From the NCBI GenBank assembly GCA_020057185.1, contig JAGVGK010000031.1, forward strand, positions 1 to 42,537: a stretch of DNA of 42,537 bases. The letters are read 5' to 3'. The notes below the pieces were generated by a model. That model did no database searches. It was not told where the DNA came from and saw nothing but the letters and a program-made list of their open reading frames with translations. A program made the position numbers and the translations under genes. Position 1 is the first letter of the stretch. Every line of letters begins with the position of its first letter. This stretch comes from Minisyncoccota bacterium (GTDB taxonomy: Bacteria; Patescibacteriota; Minisyncoccia; Phycocordibacterales; JACOZG01). Positions 27,581-37,083 of this stretch are shown here, piece after piece.

Positions 27581-28018
27581 CTATCTCAAAACCGCTTGGG
27601 TGCCAATCGTAATGTGGTGCGTGGTGATGAAACCGGCGTTGACTTCGAGGACATAGCGCGCGGGCGCGCGCGGTTGATAAGTGGTGGGGAAGTTTTGAGG
27701 TAAGGCATTGATGGTGATGTCAACGACACGCCAATTATTGTCGAGCCAAATAATATCAATCGGAAAGTTCATTTCTTCCATCCAAAAACCGTAATAGTCG
27801 GCACGGTTGAAAATAAAAAGCAGGCCGGTATTCTCGGCGAGTGATGCGCGCCCAGAGAGACCGCGGGTACGCGTGGCTTCCGTGTCAGCAATTTCCACTG
27901 CGATTTTTGTGTCACCAATCGTGAGGGTTGGGTTTTGAGTCGCCAGTGGCGCTTCACGCGAACCAAGTAAAATAATTAAAACAACCAGCGCGCTAGCGAA
28001 AATAATTTTCTTTTTCAT
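27581..28018 (-). CDS. DUF192 family protein
   Basis: TRGLSGRASLAENTGLLFIFNRADYYGFWMEEMNFPIDIIWLDNNWRVVDI. Confidence 0.92.
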   Translation of the reverse strand: MKKKIIFASALVVLIILLGSREAPLATQNPTLTIGDTKIAVEIADTEATRTRGLSGRASLAENTGLLFIFNRADYYGFWMEEMNFPIDIIWLDNNWRVVDITINALPQNFPTTYQPRAPARYVLEVNAGFITTHHITIGTQAVLR

Positions 28019-28054
28019 CCATCCAAGTATAAATCCTCCCCATTTTTTCTGGGA

Positions 28055-28084
28055 TTGACTTTTTAATCAAGTTGTGCATACAAT
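28055..28084 (+). promoter_or_regulatory. Sigma70-type promoter
   Basis: TTGACT (28055-28060), 18-nt spacer, TACAAT (28079-28084). Confidence 0.5.
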
Positions 28085-28143
28085 ACAAGCAGTTCTTCGA
28101 AATGTTGGGAAACGATGGTTGCTATTATAGAAAGGTGAGTGTT

Positions 28144-28608
28144 ATGAAAAGGATAAATGACCCCATTGTTCATGTTGATCTTTTGCTTCCCCCGTATGGT
28201 TGGCAGAAAAAAGTCAGGTATCCTGAATTGGAAATGACAGGACCTGACCAATTTGATGTCAGGCAACTTGAACGATGGATCCATCCTAACGGGCAGGAAG
28301 ACCCGGATACCTTCGGGAGCACCATTCTCGAGTATCTCGAGGAGAACAGTATGCTCACGAGTTGTCTCGGGGTTCGCGACTTGCTGGGGATCAAGAGAAG
28401 AGGTCTCGGATTTTTCAAAAAACACTTTCAGGGGAAATTGTTTTTTGGTTGGCGATCAGTCGTTCAGGTCACTTACGAGGATGCCCCTGACGCTCCGGAA
28501 CTTGTTGTTCCATGCCTCGGCCTGTTTACCGGTGAGGTTGTGTTGGATTGGAGGGGGGTTACTGTTACTTGGGATTCCAACTACTACGCATTGCGTTTTC
28601 CAAGTTAG
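28144..28608 (+). CDS. Hypothetical protein (start probably at MKRINDP)
   Basis: ORF with promoter upstream and terminator downstream; no recognised domain. Confidence 0.65.
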   Translation: MKRINDPIVHVDLLLPPYGWQKKVRYPELEMTGPDQFDVRQLERWIHPNGQEDPDTFGSTILEYLEENSMLTSCLGVRDLLGIKRRGLGFFKKHFQGKLFFGWRSVVQVTYEDAPDAPELVVPCLGLFTGEVVLDWRGVTVTWDSNYYALRFPS

Positions 28609-28629
28609 GTTTCGGCTCCCAGAATAGTA

Positions 28630-28667
28630 TCGGTCTCGTGTCTAAGGACGCGGGACCGATTTTTGTT
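28630..28667 (+). terminator. Rho-independent terminator
   Basis: atcggtc...gaccgat followed by tttttg. Confidence 0.75.
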
Positions 28668-29430
28668 TCGCCAAACAAAACCACTGATCAGTCGTCAAAT
28701 TTTCGGCGCGGGCGGTGGACGCGACACCACAACTGGCGAGTTCTTCGTTAGTTAGCCCGAGTTTGGCGCGAAGCATTTTCCGTTTCGCGGCGAAGCCGCG
28801 GTGAAGCAGGGCGAAAAATTCTGTTTCGGTAATTTTATTTTTTATGAAACGATCACGACTGATATTATCAATCTGAAGAATCGCCGAGTCCACTTTCGGC
28901 GTTGGTCGGAAGGCTCCTCGCGGGACGGTGCGAATATAATGTGGCAGGCCGTAGCATTTTACAGAGATCGAGAGCAAACTTTCTTTTCCGTCCTTCGCCA
29001 CAATTCTTTGCGCCACTTCTTTTTGCAACATCAGGGTCATTGTTTCTGGTTGATTGGCGGCGGTGAGAAATTGCCGAATAATTTGACCGGTTAAGTAATA
29101 TGGAATATTTGCTATCAGTTTATAGTTGTTGTTTTTAATTTTTAGTTTTGAACTTTGCACTTTCATAATATCATCGTGAATCAGAGTTAGTCGTCTATTT
29201 TTTATTGCGTCAGTGAATTTAGTTTGTAGAAAATCAATCAGCCGATCATCTTTTTCTACCGCGATGACGCGCGCGCCAGTTTCGAGTAACGCCGTGGTTA
29301 AGAAACCTTCGCCCGGGCCGATCTCGAGCGCGGTCTCCCCCGCTTTCAAATTAGCGGTGGCGATAATCGTCGCCCGCGCCGTTTGATCGGTGAGCCAATG
29401 TTGACCGAGAGATTTTTTTGGTCTAGTCAT
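28642..29430 (-). CDS. rsmA: 16S rRNA dimethyladenosine transferase
   Basis: KKSLGQHWLTD, ALEIGPGEGFLT, ANIPYYLTGQIIR, FRPTPKVDSAIL. Confidence 0.96.
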   Translation of the reverse strand: MTRPKKSLGQHWLTDQTARATIIATANLKAGETALEIGPGEGFLTTALLETGARVIAVEKDDRLIDFLQTKFTDAIKNRRLTLIHDDIMKVQSSKLKIKNNNYKLIANIPYYLTGQIIRQFLTAANQPETMTLMLQKEVAQRIVAKDGKESLLSISVKCYGLPHYIRTVPRGAFRPTPKVDSAILQIDNISRDRFIKNKITETEFFALLHRGFAAKRKMLRAKLGLTNEELASCGVASTARAENLTTDQWFCLAKQKSVPRP

Positions 29431-31357
29431 ATTTCATTATTTCTTCGCCCAATGGTTCGACCAAAGTGTCATCGAGATCGAGCAGAAAATCGGAGGGAAT
29501 ATTGACGCGCGTTCGGCCGAAGATCGTTCGCGTTTCGGCATAAGCGAGATAAAGTTTCTGACGCGCGCGCGTGAGGGCGACATAGAAGAGTCGGCGTTCT
29601 TCCTCAGTATCAATTTCTTCACCGTTACCAGCGTTCTCGAACAAGCGCCGATGCGGAAAGAGATCTTGTTCCAGTCCAGTGACAAAAACCTGATTAAATT
29701 CAAGTCCCTTGGCGGCGTGGACAGTCATCAGACTGACAGCCGCACCCGCTTGTTTGTTATTGGTCATAGCATCTTGATCCGAGACTAGCGCCGCCTCGGT
29801 GAGGAGCCGAGTGATTCCCGTTTCGCCAGGCTCACCATCATAAGCGAGTGAGAGGGTGACGAGCTCGCGGAGGTTCTCGAGCCGTTCGAGATCGTCGCTA
29901 CCACCTTGACGCAAACTTTCCCCTAGCCCCGAATGTTCGAGCGTGTACCGAACGGTGTCCGAAGGCTTCTCAACCAGCGCCTTCGCGCGGATGTCGGTGA
30001 GAATAGCATCAAAAACTTCGACCTTGGTTTGAGTTTTAGCCGGCAAACTGGCGACATCATTGGCGAGCACTTTCGCCACGGTGACCTTACCCAAACCTCG
30101 GGGCGGGACATTGATGATTCGTTTCCGACTAATAAAATCTTGCGGATTAAGCGCGACTTTCAGATAAGCGAGCAAGTCTTTGACCTCTTGCCGTTCGAAA
30201 AAGCGCACGCCTAAAACGCGATACGGCACGCCGGCGTGGAGCATCGCTTCTTCAAGCGCGCGTGATTGGAAGTTGGCGCGGTAGAGGACGGCAATTTGTT
30301 CTGGCGCCCCACCTTGGTCAATAATTCTTTTGGCCAAACCAGCAATCAATCCGGCTTCTTCGCGTTCATCGAGCGCGGTGATGAGCGTGAGTTTTTCGCC
30401 CCGACCATTTTTAGTGTACAGCGTTTTTTCCAATCGATTCACATTTTTCACAATCACGCGATTGGCGGCTTCGAGAATCATTTGGGTTGAGCGATAATTT
30501 TCTTCCAAAGTGACAATCACGGCGCGCGGAAAATCGTGTTCGAAGCGGAGCAGATTTTTGAAATCCGCACCCCGCCAACTGTAGATGGATTGATCGAGAT
30601 CACCAACGGCGCAAATGTTTTCGCGCGCTCCGGCGAGGAGTCGAGCGAGCTGATATTGAGCAACATTGGTGTCTTGGTATTCATCAATATGGATATATTG
30701 CCACCGCGCTTGGACAACGGACAGGATCTCGGGGTGATCACGGAGAAGCAGAACGGTTTTCAAAATAAGGTCATCGAAGTCGAGCGCTTGGGTGGTAACT
30801 AACGCTTGTTCATAATGACGCCAGACTTCGGCGACCACTTGGCCGAAAGGATTCTGTTCGAGATGTTCAGTATAGTGGGCGACAGTGATCAATCGCCCCT
30901 TCTCGCGGGAGATCGCATTCAAGAGACCGCGCGGTTCAATCGATTTCGGATCGTAACCCAAATCTTGCAGGGCGGTTTTAATTAGCGTCAACGAATCGTC
31001 GCGATCGGCGATGGAGAAGTGGCGCGAGAGATTAAGAACTCGGCCGTGTTCGCGGAGCAAGTGGACGCCGAGCGCGTGGAAAGTCGAGAGGAAGGGGCGG
31101 ACCCGTTCATCACGCAATTCTGGTTCGCGAGCGAGTAAGTCGGTGACTCGATGGAGCATCTCCTTCGCGGCTTTGTTGGTGAAGGTGATGGCGAGAATCG
31201 CGTCGGGGCTAACCCCACTTTTGATCAAGTGGAGAATGCGGTGGGTGATCGTTTTTGTTTTGCCGGCGCCCGCGCCGGCGACGACCAAAAGCGGTCCGTC
31301 GCGATGAGTCACCGCGCGTCGCTGGGCGTCATTAAGTTCAGCTAGATAATCAGTCAT
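29423..31357 (-). CDS. UvrD/PcrA-like superfamily 1 DNA helicase
   Basis: LNDAQRRAVTH, VVAGAGAGKTKTITHRI, IDEYQDTN, VGDLDQSIYSWRGA, TVHAAKGLEFNQVFVTGLE, RRLFYVALTRA. Confidence 0.96.
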   Translation of the reverse strand: MTDYLAELNDAQRRAVTHRDGPLLVVAGAGAGKTKTITHRILHLIKSGVSPDAILAITFTNKAAKEMLHRVTDLLAREPELRDERVRPFLSTFHALGVHLLREHGRVLNLSRHFSIADRDDSLTLIKTALQDLGYDPKSIEPRGLLNAISREKGRLITVAHYTEHLEQNPFGQVVAEVWRHYEQALVTTQALDFDDLILKTVLLLRDHPEILSVVQARWQYIHIDEYQDTNVAQYQLARLLAGARENICAVGDLDQSIYSWRGADFKNLLRFEHDFPRAVIVTLEENYRSTQMILEAANRVIVKNVNRLEKTLYTKNGRGEKLTLITALDEREEAGLIAGLAKRIIDQGGAPEQIAVLYRANFQSRALEEAMLHAGVPYRVLGVRFFERQEVKDLLAYLKVALNPQDFISRKRIINVPPRGLGKVTVAKVLANDVASLPAKTQTKVEVFDAILTDIRAKALVEKPSDTVRYTLEHSGLGESLRQGGSDDLERLENLRELVTLSLAYDGEPGETGITRLLTEAALVSDQDAMTNNKQAGAAVSLMTVHAAKGLEFNQVFVTGLEQDLFPHRRLFENAGNGEEIDTEEERRLFYVALTRARQKLYLAYAETRTIFGRTRVNIPSDFLLDLDDTLVEPLGEEIMKYD

Positions 31358-31407
31358 TGACCCTATTTATAGCATATTGAGTTATCCACTTGATATCCCG
31401 TAGACGG

Positions 31408-31435
31408 TTGACGGGGGTTTTGATTACGCTATAAT
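31408..31435 (+). promoter_or_regulatory. Sigma70-type promoter for the M23 gene
   Basis: TTGACG - 16 nt - TATAAT. Confidence 0.55.
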
Positions 31436-31461
31436 GGTTTCTTGCTGAAATGATTGACTGA

Positions 31462-32544
31462 TTGGGGATACCGTGCGACAGACGAGCAGATTTTAGGCTT
31501 ATAATCTCACCCTTACATCTTAATAAAAGGCCGATTCTCTTCGTTTTTGCCATCGGTCTTGTCTTGGTTCTGGCTCGTCCAGTCTCGGCGAGCTTCTTGT
31601 CTTTTGTCGGTCTTAATGATGTTTTTGGTCAAACCTCGTCGGATTCTCCCGCTCTTTTCTCAAATGTCGGCAATTCGCAAACGATGCCTTTACTTGAGCC
31701 ATTAATGGGACCTGATTCCAACGCTCGGCGTGGTGGTGGTGATACGACAGTGGTTGATGGGAGCGCACTCCTGCCCGATTCTGGTCCGCTCGGTACCATG
31801 AGTGATATCAAGGATTTACCGCCGGTTGATCAAGTGAGCGTCTATGTCGTCCGGTCGGGCGACACGCTCTCGGAAGTGGCGCGAATGTTTCAGGTGTCAG
31901 TCAACACCATTATTTGGGCGAATGATCTGCCTCGCGCCACAGCGATTCGCGAAGGTCAGGTGCTGGTGATTTTACCGATCAGCGGTATTCAACACACAAT
32001 TGTAAAGGGTGAGACCCTCAAAAGTATTGCCAAGAAATATCAAGGCGAGGCCAAGGAGATCGCCCAATATAATGATCTTGAGATAGATTCGTCGCTCGCG
32101 GTTGGAGAGATTCTAATTGTTCCCAATGGTGAGGAAACCCCGCCACCCACCACGACCGGTCGTCCATCCCGACCGATTCGAGGTAGTGGTCCAAGTTACG
32201 CCGGTTATTATATTCGACCAACTAAAGGCGGAGTTCGGACGCAGGGTATTCATGGCTACAACGGCGTTGATTTGGCGAATTCAACTGGCGCGCCGATCTA
32301 TGCTTCGGCGGGCGGTACGGTGATTGTGAGTAAAGAGAATGGTTGGAACGGCGGGTATGCTAAATATATTGTGATTCAACATAGCAATAACACCCAAACG
32401 CTTTATGCCCACAACAATGACAACATTGTGGCGCGCGGGCAGAAGGTGGTGCAAGGCCAGGTGATTGGCTATGTTGGTTCAACGGGTAATTCCACTGGCC
32501 CCCATGTCCACTTCGAAATTCGCGGCGCGAAAAATCCGTTTTAA
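31462..32544 (+). CDS. LysM-domain M23 family peptidoglycan endopeptidase
   Basis: YVVRSGDTLSEVARMFQVSVNTIIWAN, HTIVKGETLKSIAKKYQ, GYNGVDLAN, TLYAHN, GNSTGPHVHFEIR. Confidence 0.93.
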   Translation: MGIPCDRRADFRLIISPLHLNKRPILFVFAIGLVLVLARPVSASFLSFVGLNDVFGQTSSDSPALFSNVGNSQTMPLLEPLMGPDSNARRGGGDTTVVDGSALLPDSGPLGTMSDIKDLPPVDQVSVYVVRSGDTLSEVARMFQVSVNTIIWANDLPRATAIREGQVLVILPISGIQHTIVKGETLKSIAKKYQGEAKEIAQYNDLEIDSSLAVGEILIVPNGEETPPPTTTGRPSRPIRGSGPSYAGYYIRPTKGGVRTQGIHGYNGVDLANSTGAPIYASAGGTVIVSKENGWNGGYAKYIVIQHSNNTQTLYAHNNDNIVARGQKVVQGQVIGYVGSTGNSTGPHVHFEIRGAKNPF

Positions 32545-32559
32545 AATTTTTTAATATTT

Positions 32560-32943
32560 ATGGCTACTCGGAAAAATCTTTCAATCATTCCCCTTGAAAG
32601 ATTAGACGGAATATTGACCGGTTTCCTAAAGATTTTATGTTCAAACTTAGTGAGAATGAAAAGGCAGAGGTGGTCGCAAATTGCGACCACCTTCAGCGTC
32701 TCAAATTTTCCCCTGTTTTGCCTTATGTTTTTACTGAACACGGCGCAATTATGGCGGCCAATGTTTTGAATTCAAAACAAGCCGTCGTGGCGAGTGTCTA
32801 TGTTGTCCGCGCCTTTGTGAAACTGCGAGAAATATTATCAACCAATAAAGAATTAGCGCAGAAACTTAAAGAGCTTGAGGGGAGATTAGATAAAAATGAC
32901 TCCGCCGGAAGAACTGCCCAAACCGCTGATTGGTTTCCGCCCT
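32560..32943 (+). pseudogene. Degenerate ORF6N-domain protein
   Basis: In frame: NIDRFPKDFMFKLSENE...LPYVFTEHGAIMAANVLNSKQAVVASVYVVRAFVKLREIL...; N-terminal ORF6N part missing, conserved-looking PPEELPKPLIGFRPS tail lies in another frame. Confidence 0.75.
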
Positions 32944-32944
32944 T

Positions 32945-33604
32945 CTAATTAAACACCAGCCATTTTCCTTCGCTCACAACTTCAACTTCTCCGTCAATAA
33001 CCTTAAGAGCTGACTCGTCGTCAAGAACATAAATGGTTTCGGAAATTTCTTTTGCCACTTTTTCCAAATTATTTTTTCTAGCTTGGGGGAAATCTAGTGA
33101 ATTAAAATGTGGCCGGACATAAAAATTAACCAAACCTAAAGCTTTGTCGTTATTGTAATCAAAATTTTCTTCGTAATAAATTCTTTTGTCCTTACTGCTT
33201 AAAAATAGAGTGGGATTAGTCACCATACTACCGGCACTGATACCAGCATATACTCTAGTTTTTAGTAATTCAGGCAAGAGTTCTGTAAGACCAGATTCGT
33301 TGAGCCATCGCATTAAATGGAACGAATTTCCACCAGAAAAAAATAAAACATCGGAGGCTTCTATCCTTGGTAGCCATATCTCTTTTGGTAGTGCAGAGAT
33401 ATCAACAATATCAATATTTTTTAATTCCTGTTTTTTAAGATTAGAGAGATCGTTGATAAACCACTCCTTGTCTCCGGTGCCAACATTCATTGCTGTAGGG
33501 ATAAAGGCGATCGAAGTTTCGGACGCCGGTTTTTCAACTAGATCAAATAAAGCTTTTACGATTGATTGATTTGAAAGTCCGTTTGAAGTGAGGAGTAGTT
33601 TCAT
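32945..33604 (-). CDS. Peptidase E-like (S51 family)
   Basis: VLFFSGGNSFHLMRWLNESGL, YAGISAGSMV. Confidence 0.88.
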   Translation of the reverse strand: MKLLLTSNGLSNQSIVKALFDLVEKPASETSIAFIPTAMNVGTGDKEWFINDLSNLKKQELKNIDIVDISALPKEIWLPRIEASDVLFFSGGNSFHLMRWLNESGLTELLPELLKTRVYAGISAGSMVTNPTLFLSSKDKRIYYEENFDYNNDKALGLVNFYVRPHFNSLDFPQARKNNLEKVAKEISETIYVLDDESALKVIDGEVEVVSEGKWLVFN

Positions 33605-33611
33605 AATGATT

Positions 33612-33935
33612 TTAATGAAACAATTGTTTGATCACATTCATTATTTTTTGAAGTACTGATTTTTCTATCATACCCACGGCTCTAACGAGTCGCCTTTTAT
33701 CTATCGATCTAAGGTGAAAAATCAACGCGATTGAATCTGTATCTAAACCGTTTTCTTTCGTCGCTTTCGTCTGGATAGTATATGGGAACCGCAAAGCTTT
33801 CAAGTTGGTAGTCAGAGGAATAACAATGACCAGACTCGTTGGTGTATCAGTTAAAATAATTGCCGGGCGCAAGCCTTGCTGTTCATGACCAAAAGTTTCG
33901 CCTAATTGAACTAACCAAACTTATCCGCGTTTCAT
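33612..33935 (-). pseudogene. MazF/PemK-like toxin gene interrupted by TAA at codon 5
   Basis: ATG at 33935 gives MKRG*VWLVQLGETFGHEQQGLRPAIILTDTPTSLVIVIPLTTN... Confidence 0.75.
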
Positions 33936-34135
33936 GATGTTCGGTCCACTTCGGCCAAGGATTCATCGGCGAGTCTATCCCAAGCGGCTAGTTCGTTTTT
34001 TAAATCTAAATACGGGCTAAGATTATCAAGGTAAAAAGTGAGAGCGTTATTGACCAACTCGGCTTTTTTAACCCCGAGTTTTTTCGAAGCCAATTTTATT
34101 TTAATATTCAAATTGTTTGATAACTTTGTTGGCAT
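33932..34135 (-). CDS. MazE-position antitoxin-like small protein
   Basis: 67 aa ORF overlapping the mazF-like ATG by 4 nt; small DNA-binding antitoxin-like character. Confidence 0.6.
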   Translation of the reverse strand: MPTKLSNNLNIKIKLASKKLGVKKAELVNNALTFYLDNLSPYLDLKNELAAWDRLADESLAEVDRTS

Positions 34136-34186
34136 ACTTAAAATCTAGCATTAACAGCTTTTGTTTTCAAGCTTCGAATTATTTTC

Positions 34187-34333
34187 CTAATCCATAGCAA
34201 AGTGGTTAAGCAATCGGCGGTGACGGCGGGCTTCGAGCAGGTAAGGCAAACCGCGGAGAATTTTCCAATCAATGTGTTCGTTGAGTTGACGGAGTTCGTG
34301 GCGCAAAACTTTTTTCACTTGGTATTTTGTCAT
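34187..34333 (-). CDS. Small basic hypothetical protein (48 aa, not in ORF track)
   Basis: MTKYQVKKVLRHELRQLNEHIDWKILRGLPYLLEARRHRRLLNHFAMD. Confidence 0.5.
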   Translation of the reverse strand: MTKYQVKKVLRHELRQLNEHIDWKILRGLPYLLEARRHRRLLNHFAMD

Positions 34334-34349
34334 AGTCGTATAAAACTTA

Positions 34350-34922
34350 TTAAGTATATTTTCTAATGACCGCCTTGACCACGGCGACGATTGATAATGT
34401 TTCGCGCGGGAAGATTGGCTGGAAATCGGGATTCGCCGGTTCCAGATAACGCTCCCCGCTTTTCTCCCGCAGATATTTCATCGTCCATTCGCCGTCCACT
34501 TCCGCGACGACGATGTCTCCCGTTTTTACTCGCGCCGTTTTCTCCACCAAGACCATATCCCCTTCGCGGATGCCGGCGTTGATCATCGACTCGCCTTTCA
34601 CGCGCAAGAGATAAGTGCTTTCTTTTTTCTCAATCAGCCAGTCGTCCAAGCTTAAGGTGTCGAGCTCGACCTCTTCCACCGCGGTCGGGAAACCGGCTTC
34701 GACTAAACCCAGCATACGCACTTGCCCCCAACCTTCGCCCGGGACGAGATGACCACTCCCGTCGCGTGATAAAAAACCAGCCGTGATTAATTTCTCCACC
34801 AACTTATGAACGGCGTTCGTGGATTTGAAACTAAAAAGTTTCAGCATCTCGCGATAGCTCGGCATGCGCCGTTTGTCGTTATAAAAATTCAAAATCCTAT
34901 CTCCTCTTTCTCGTTCGTTCAT
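34350..34922 (-). CDS. lexA: LexA repressor-like S24 protein
   Basis: YREMLKLFSFKSTNAVHKLVEKL, LRVKGESMINAGIREGDMVLVEK, WTMKYLREKSGERYLEPANPDFQPI. Confidence 0.9.
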   Translation of the reverse strand: MNERERGDRILNFYNDKRRMPSYREMLKLFSFKSTNAVHKLVEKLITAGFLSRDGSGHLVPGEGWGQVRMLGLVEAGFPTAVEEVELDTLSLDDWLIEKKESTYLLRVKGESMINAGIREGDMVLVEKTARVKTGDIVVAEVDGEWTMKYLREKSGERYLEPANPDFQPIFPRETLSIVAVVKAVIRKYT

Positions 34923-34936
34923 GCCGACCAGTATAA

Positions 34937-34952
34937 GTGAACACCCGTTCAC
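34937..34952. promoter_or_regulatory. SOS (LexA/DinR-type) box
   Basis: Palindrome gtgaac-accc-gttcac, containing GAAC-N4-GTTC, 14 bp before the lexA start. Confidence 0.75.
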
Positions 34953-35007
34953 CAGTCAAGAACGAGAGTGTGGATAACCTTTTTAAACTTGGTTATACTA
35001 TACGGTT

Positions 35008-35652
35008 ATGCGTAATTCATTTGAAAGATTAAGCGGATATACCGGTGGCGCGTTTGAGGATGAGTTGCTTGGGGAGGTTACTTGCGGTTGGGATGGTCAG
35101 TTATATATTGAATTACTCGAAAAAGGGGATAGAGCGTCGGCTGATGCGCTGGTTGATAAATGGGCCGAGGGGCATTTGTCGCCCGAAGCGTTTAACCAAT
35201 GGGACAGAGCTAACAGCGCCAAACGGAAACGCTTAATTATGGATTTCGCGAGTGAACATCAGCCCGTCGATCGGAATCCTCGGGACCCGCGTTATATGCC
35301 CGACGATGACCGAGCAATCAGAAGGCATATTTTAGAGGGTAATTTCCATGACGAGGTGGCCGAGAAGATGGGGGTGGAAGACCCAAATGAACTTGAAATT
35401 ATAACAACAATTAGTACCCCGGTTGATACGAAATGGCGAATAGATTGCTATTTTCGATTCGAAGGGTTTGTTTTTACGATCGATGTCACACTTCGAGAAA
35501 AGGAGGGATCCTCTAGCGCTGATTATGTTATGCGGATTAATGATCCGGGCAATGAGCAAGAGTTAGCCGAGCAAGCCGGGATTATCGCCAGTCGCTTCCA
35601 AGAATCAATCCGCCTGCAAAAAGATAATGAAAAGCGTCGTCGCGTGGCGTAG
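35008..35652 (+). CDS. Hypothetical protein divergent from lexA (214 aa)
   Basis: Good ORF; -10 tatact at 34994-34999 leaves almost no leader. Confidence 0.7.
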   Translation: MRNSFERLSGYTGGAFEDELLGEVTCGWDGQLYIELLEKGDRASADALVDKWAEGHLSPEAFNQWDRANSAKRKRLIMDFASEHQPVDRNPRDPRYMPDDDRAIRRHILEGNFHDEVAEKMGVEDPNELEIITTISTPVDTKWRIDCYFRFEGFVFTIDVTLREKEGSSSADYVMRINDPGNEQELAEQAGIIASRFQESIRLQKDNEKRRRVA

Positions 35653-35733
35653 ATTGACTTATTTGGGAGGTGCATAGTAAACTACTTGTACTATGCAAAA
35701 AGGGGATAAACTGCATAATACACTATAGACACT

Positions 35734-37005
35734 ATGCTAAAAGCCACGGTTTTCAAGCAAAAAGAGGATAAAGAGCGACTTCTTTCGCGTGCCTACATCG
35801 AACGAACTAAGGGGAAAGATGTTCAAAAATGGCTCTCTTCCGACCTAATAAAGGTCATTCTAGGTCCTCGCCGGACCGGGAAATCGGTCTTTGCTTTAAT
35901 GCTCCTGCGGGGGCAAGACTTTGCCTACTTTAATTTTGACGATGAATCGCTTCCGGGCGAAGAAAAAATTGATCTTGACGAACTTCTTTCAGAACTCAAG
36001 CAAGTATATGGAGAGACAAAATATATTCTTTTTGACGAAATACAGAATCTTCCCAATTGGGAACTCTTCGTGAATCGGTTGCACCGCGCGGGATATAATT
36101 TGGTGCTGACCGGTTCTAACGCCAGTCTCCTCTCCAAAGAATTGGCCACGCATCTCACTGGCCGGCATATTCCCATAGAAATACTGCCGTTTGATTTTAA
36201 GGAAATTTTGAAAGCCAAACAATATAAAGTTTCGGCTGATAAACTTTTACTACCGGAAGAAAAAGCCAAACTCCAGGGTTATGTCACTCAATATCTGATA
36301 AACGGAGGCTACCCAGAGGTGGTGACAAAAGATGTTGATCCTCGCGGTTACCTCGATGTGCTTTTCGATGCCGTTCTTTTTAAAGATGTCATCAAGCGTC
36401 ACAAAGTTCGTTTTTCTAAACAAATAGACAATCTCGGATCATATTTGATAAACAATGTTTCTAATCAGTATACCGCCCGAAAAATGGCCAACGCTTTGGC
36501 TTTCAAAAGTGATGTGACGGTGGCAAAATATTTAAGTTATCTAATCGAAGCCTATCTAATTTTTTCTTTGGATTATCACTCAACTAAAACTAGTCTGAGA
36601 GTGCGATTACCCAAGAAAACATATGTTGTGGACAATGGTCTGGTCACAGCCAAAGCCATCCAACATTCGCCTAATAACGGCAAGCTTATGGAGAATCTCG
36701 TTTTTATGGAACTCGTCAAGCGGGGGAACCAGCCAAACCGAGAATTGTTTTATTACAAAACTCGCAATGATCGAGAGATAGACTTTGTGCTTAAAGAGGG
36801 ATATCGGGTCACACAGCTTATACAGGTTACCTATGATTCAACCAGTCCAGAGGTTGAGGAAAGAGAAGTAAAGGCGTTGGTGGAAGCCGGAAAAGAATTG
36901 AATGTTGGTAAGTTATTAGTGATCACTTGGAATGAGAAAAGAGAAGTGGTGAAAGAGGGCGTCACCATACAATTTGTTCCTTTATGGGAATGGCTGACTG
37001 CCTAG
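35734..37005 (+). CDS. AAA_14/DUF4143 family ATPase
   Basis: VILGPRRTGKSVFALML, YILFDEIQNLPNWELFVNRL, LVLTGSNASLLSKELATHLTGRHIPIEILPFDFKE, C-terminal RNDREIDFVLKEG. Confidence 0.92.
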   Translation: MLKATVFKQKEDKERLLSRAYIERTKGKDVQKWLSSDLIKVILGPRRTGKSVFALMLLRGQDFAYFNFDDESLPGEEKIDLDELLSELKQVYGETKYILFDEIQNLPNWELFVNRLHRAGYNLVLTGSNASLLSKELATHLTGRHIPIEILPFDFKEILKAKQYKVSADKLLLPEEKAKLQGYVTQYLINGGYPEVVTKDVDPRGYLDVLFDAVLFKDVIKRHKVRFSKQIDNLGSYLINNVSNQYTARKMANALAFKSDVTVAKYLSYLIEAYLIFSLDYHSTKTSLRVRLPKKTYVVDNGLVTAKAIQHSPNNGKLMENLVFMELVKRGNQPNRELFYYKTRNDREIDFVLKEGYRVTQLIQVTYDSTSPEVEEREVKALVEAGKELNVGKLLVITWNEKREVVKEGVTIQFVPLWEWLTA

Positions 37006-37083
37006 TCATTGACTTATTTTGGGGGTGTGGTAGGGTGGGGGTTGGATGAGAAAAAAGCTATTTTGAAGTAGAGAAAGGGGGGA

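Noticed and set aside
28780-28800. cgcggc-gaa-gccgcg palindrome in rsmA
   Set aside because: Falls in a normal conserved rsmA segment (RGFAAKRKML); no sign of an insertion.
37020-37046. G-rich stretch gggggtgtggtagggtgggggttgg as a possible G-quadruplex
   Set aside because: Only three runs of three or more G; not enough for a standard G4 call.
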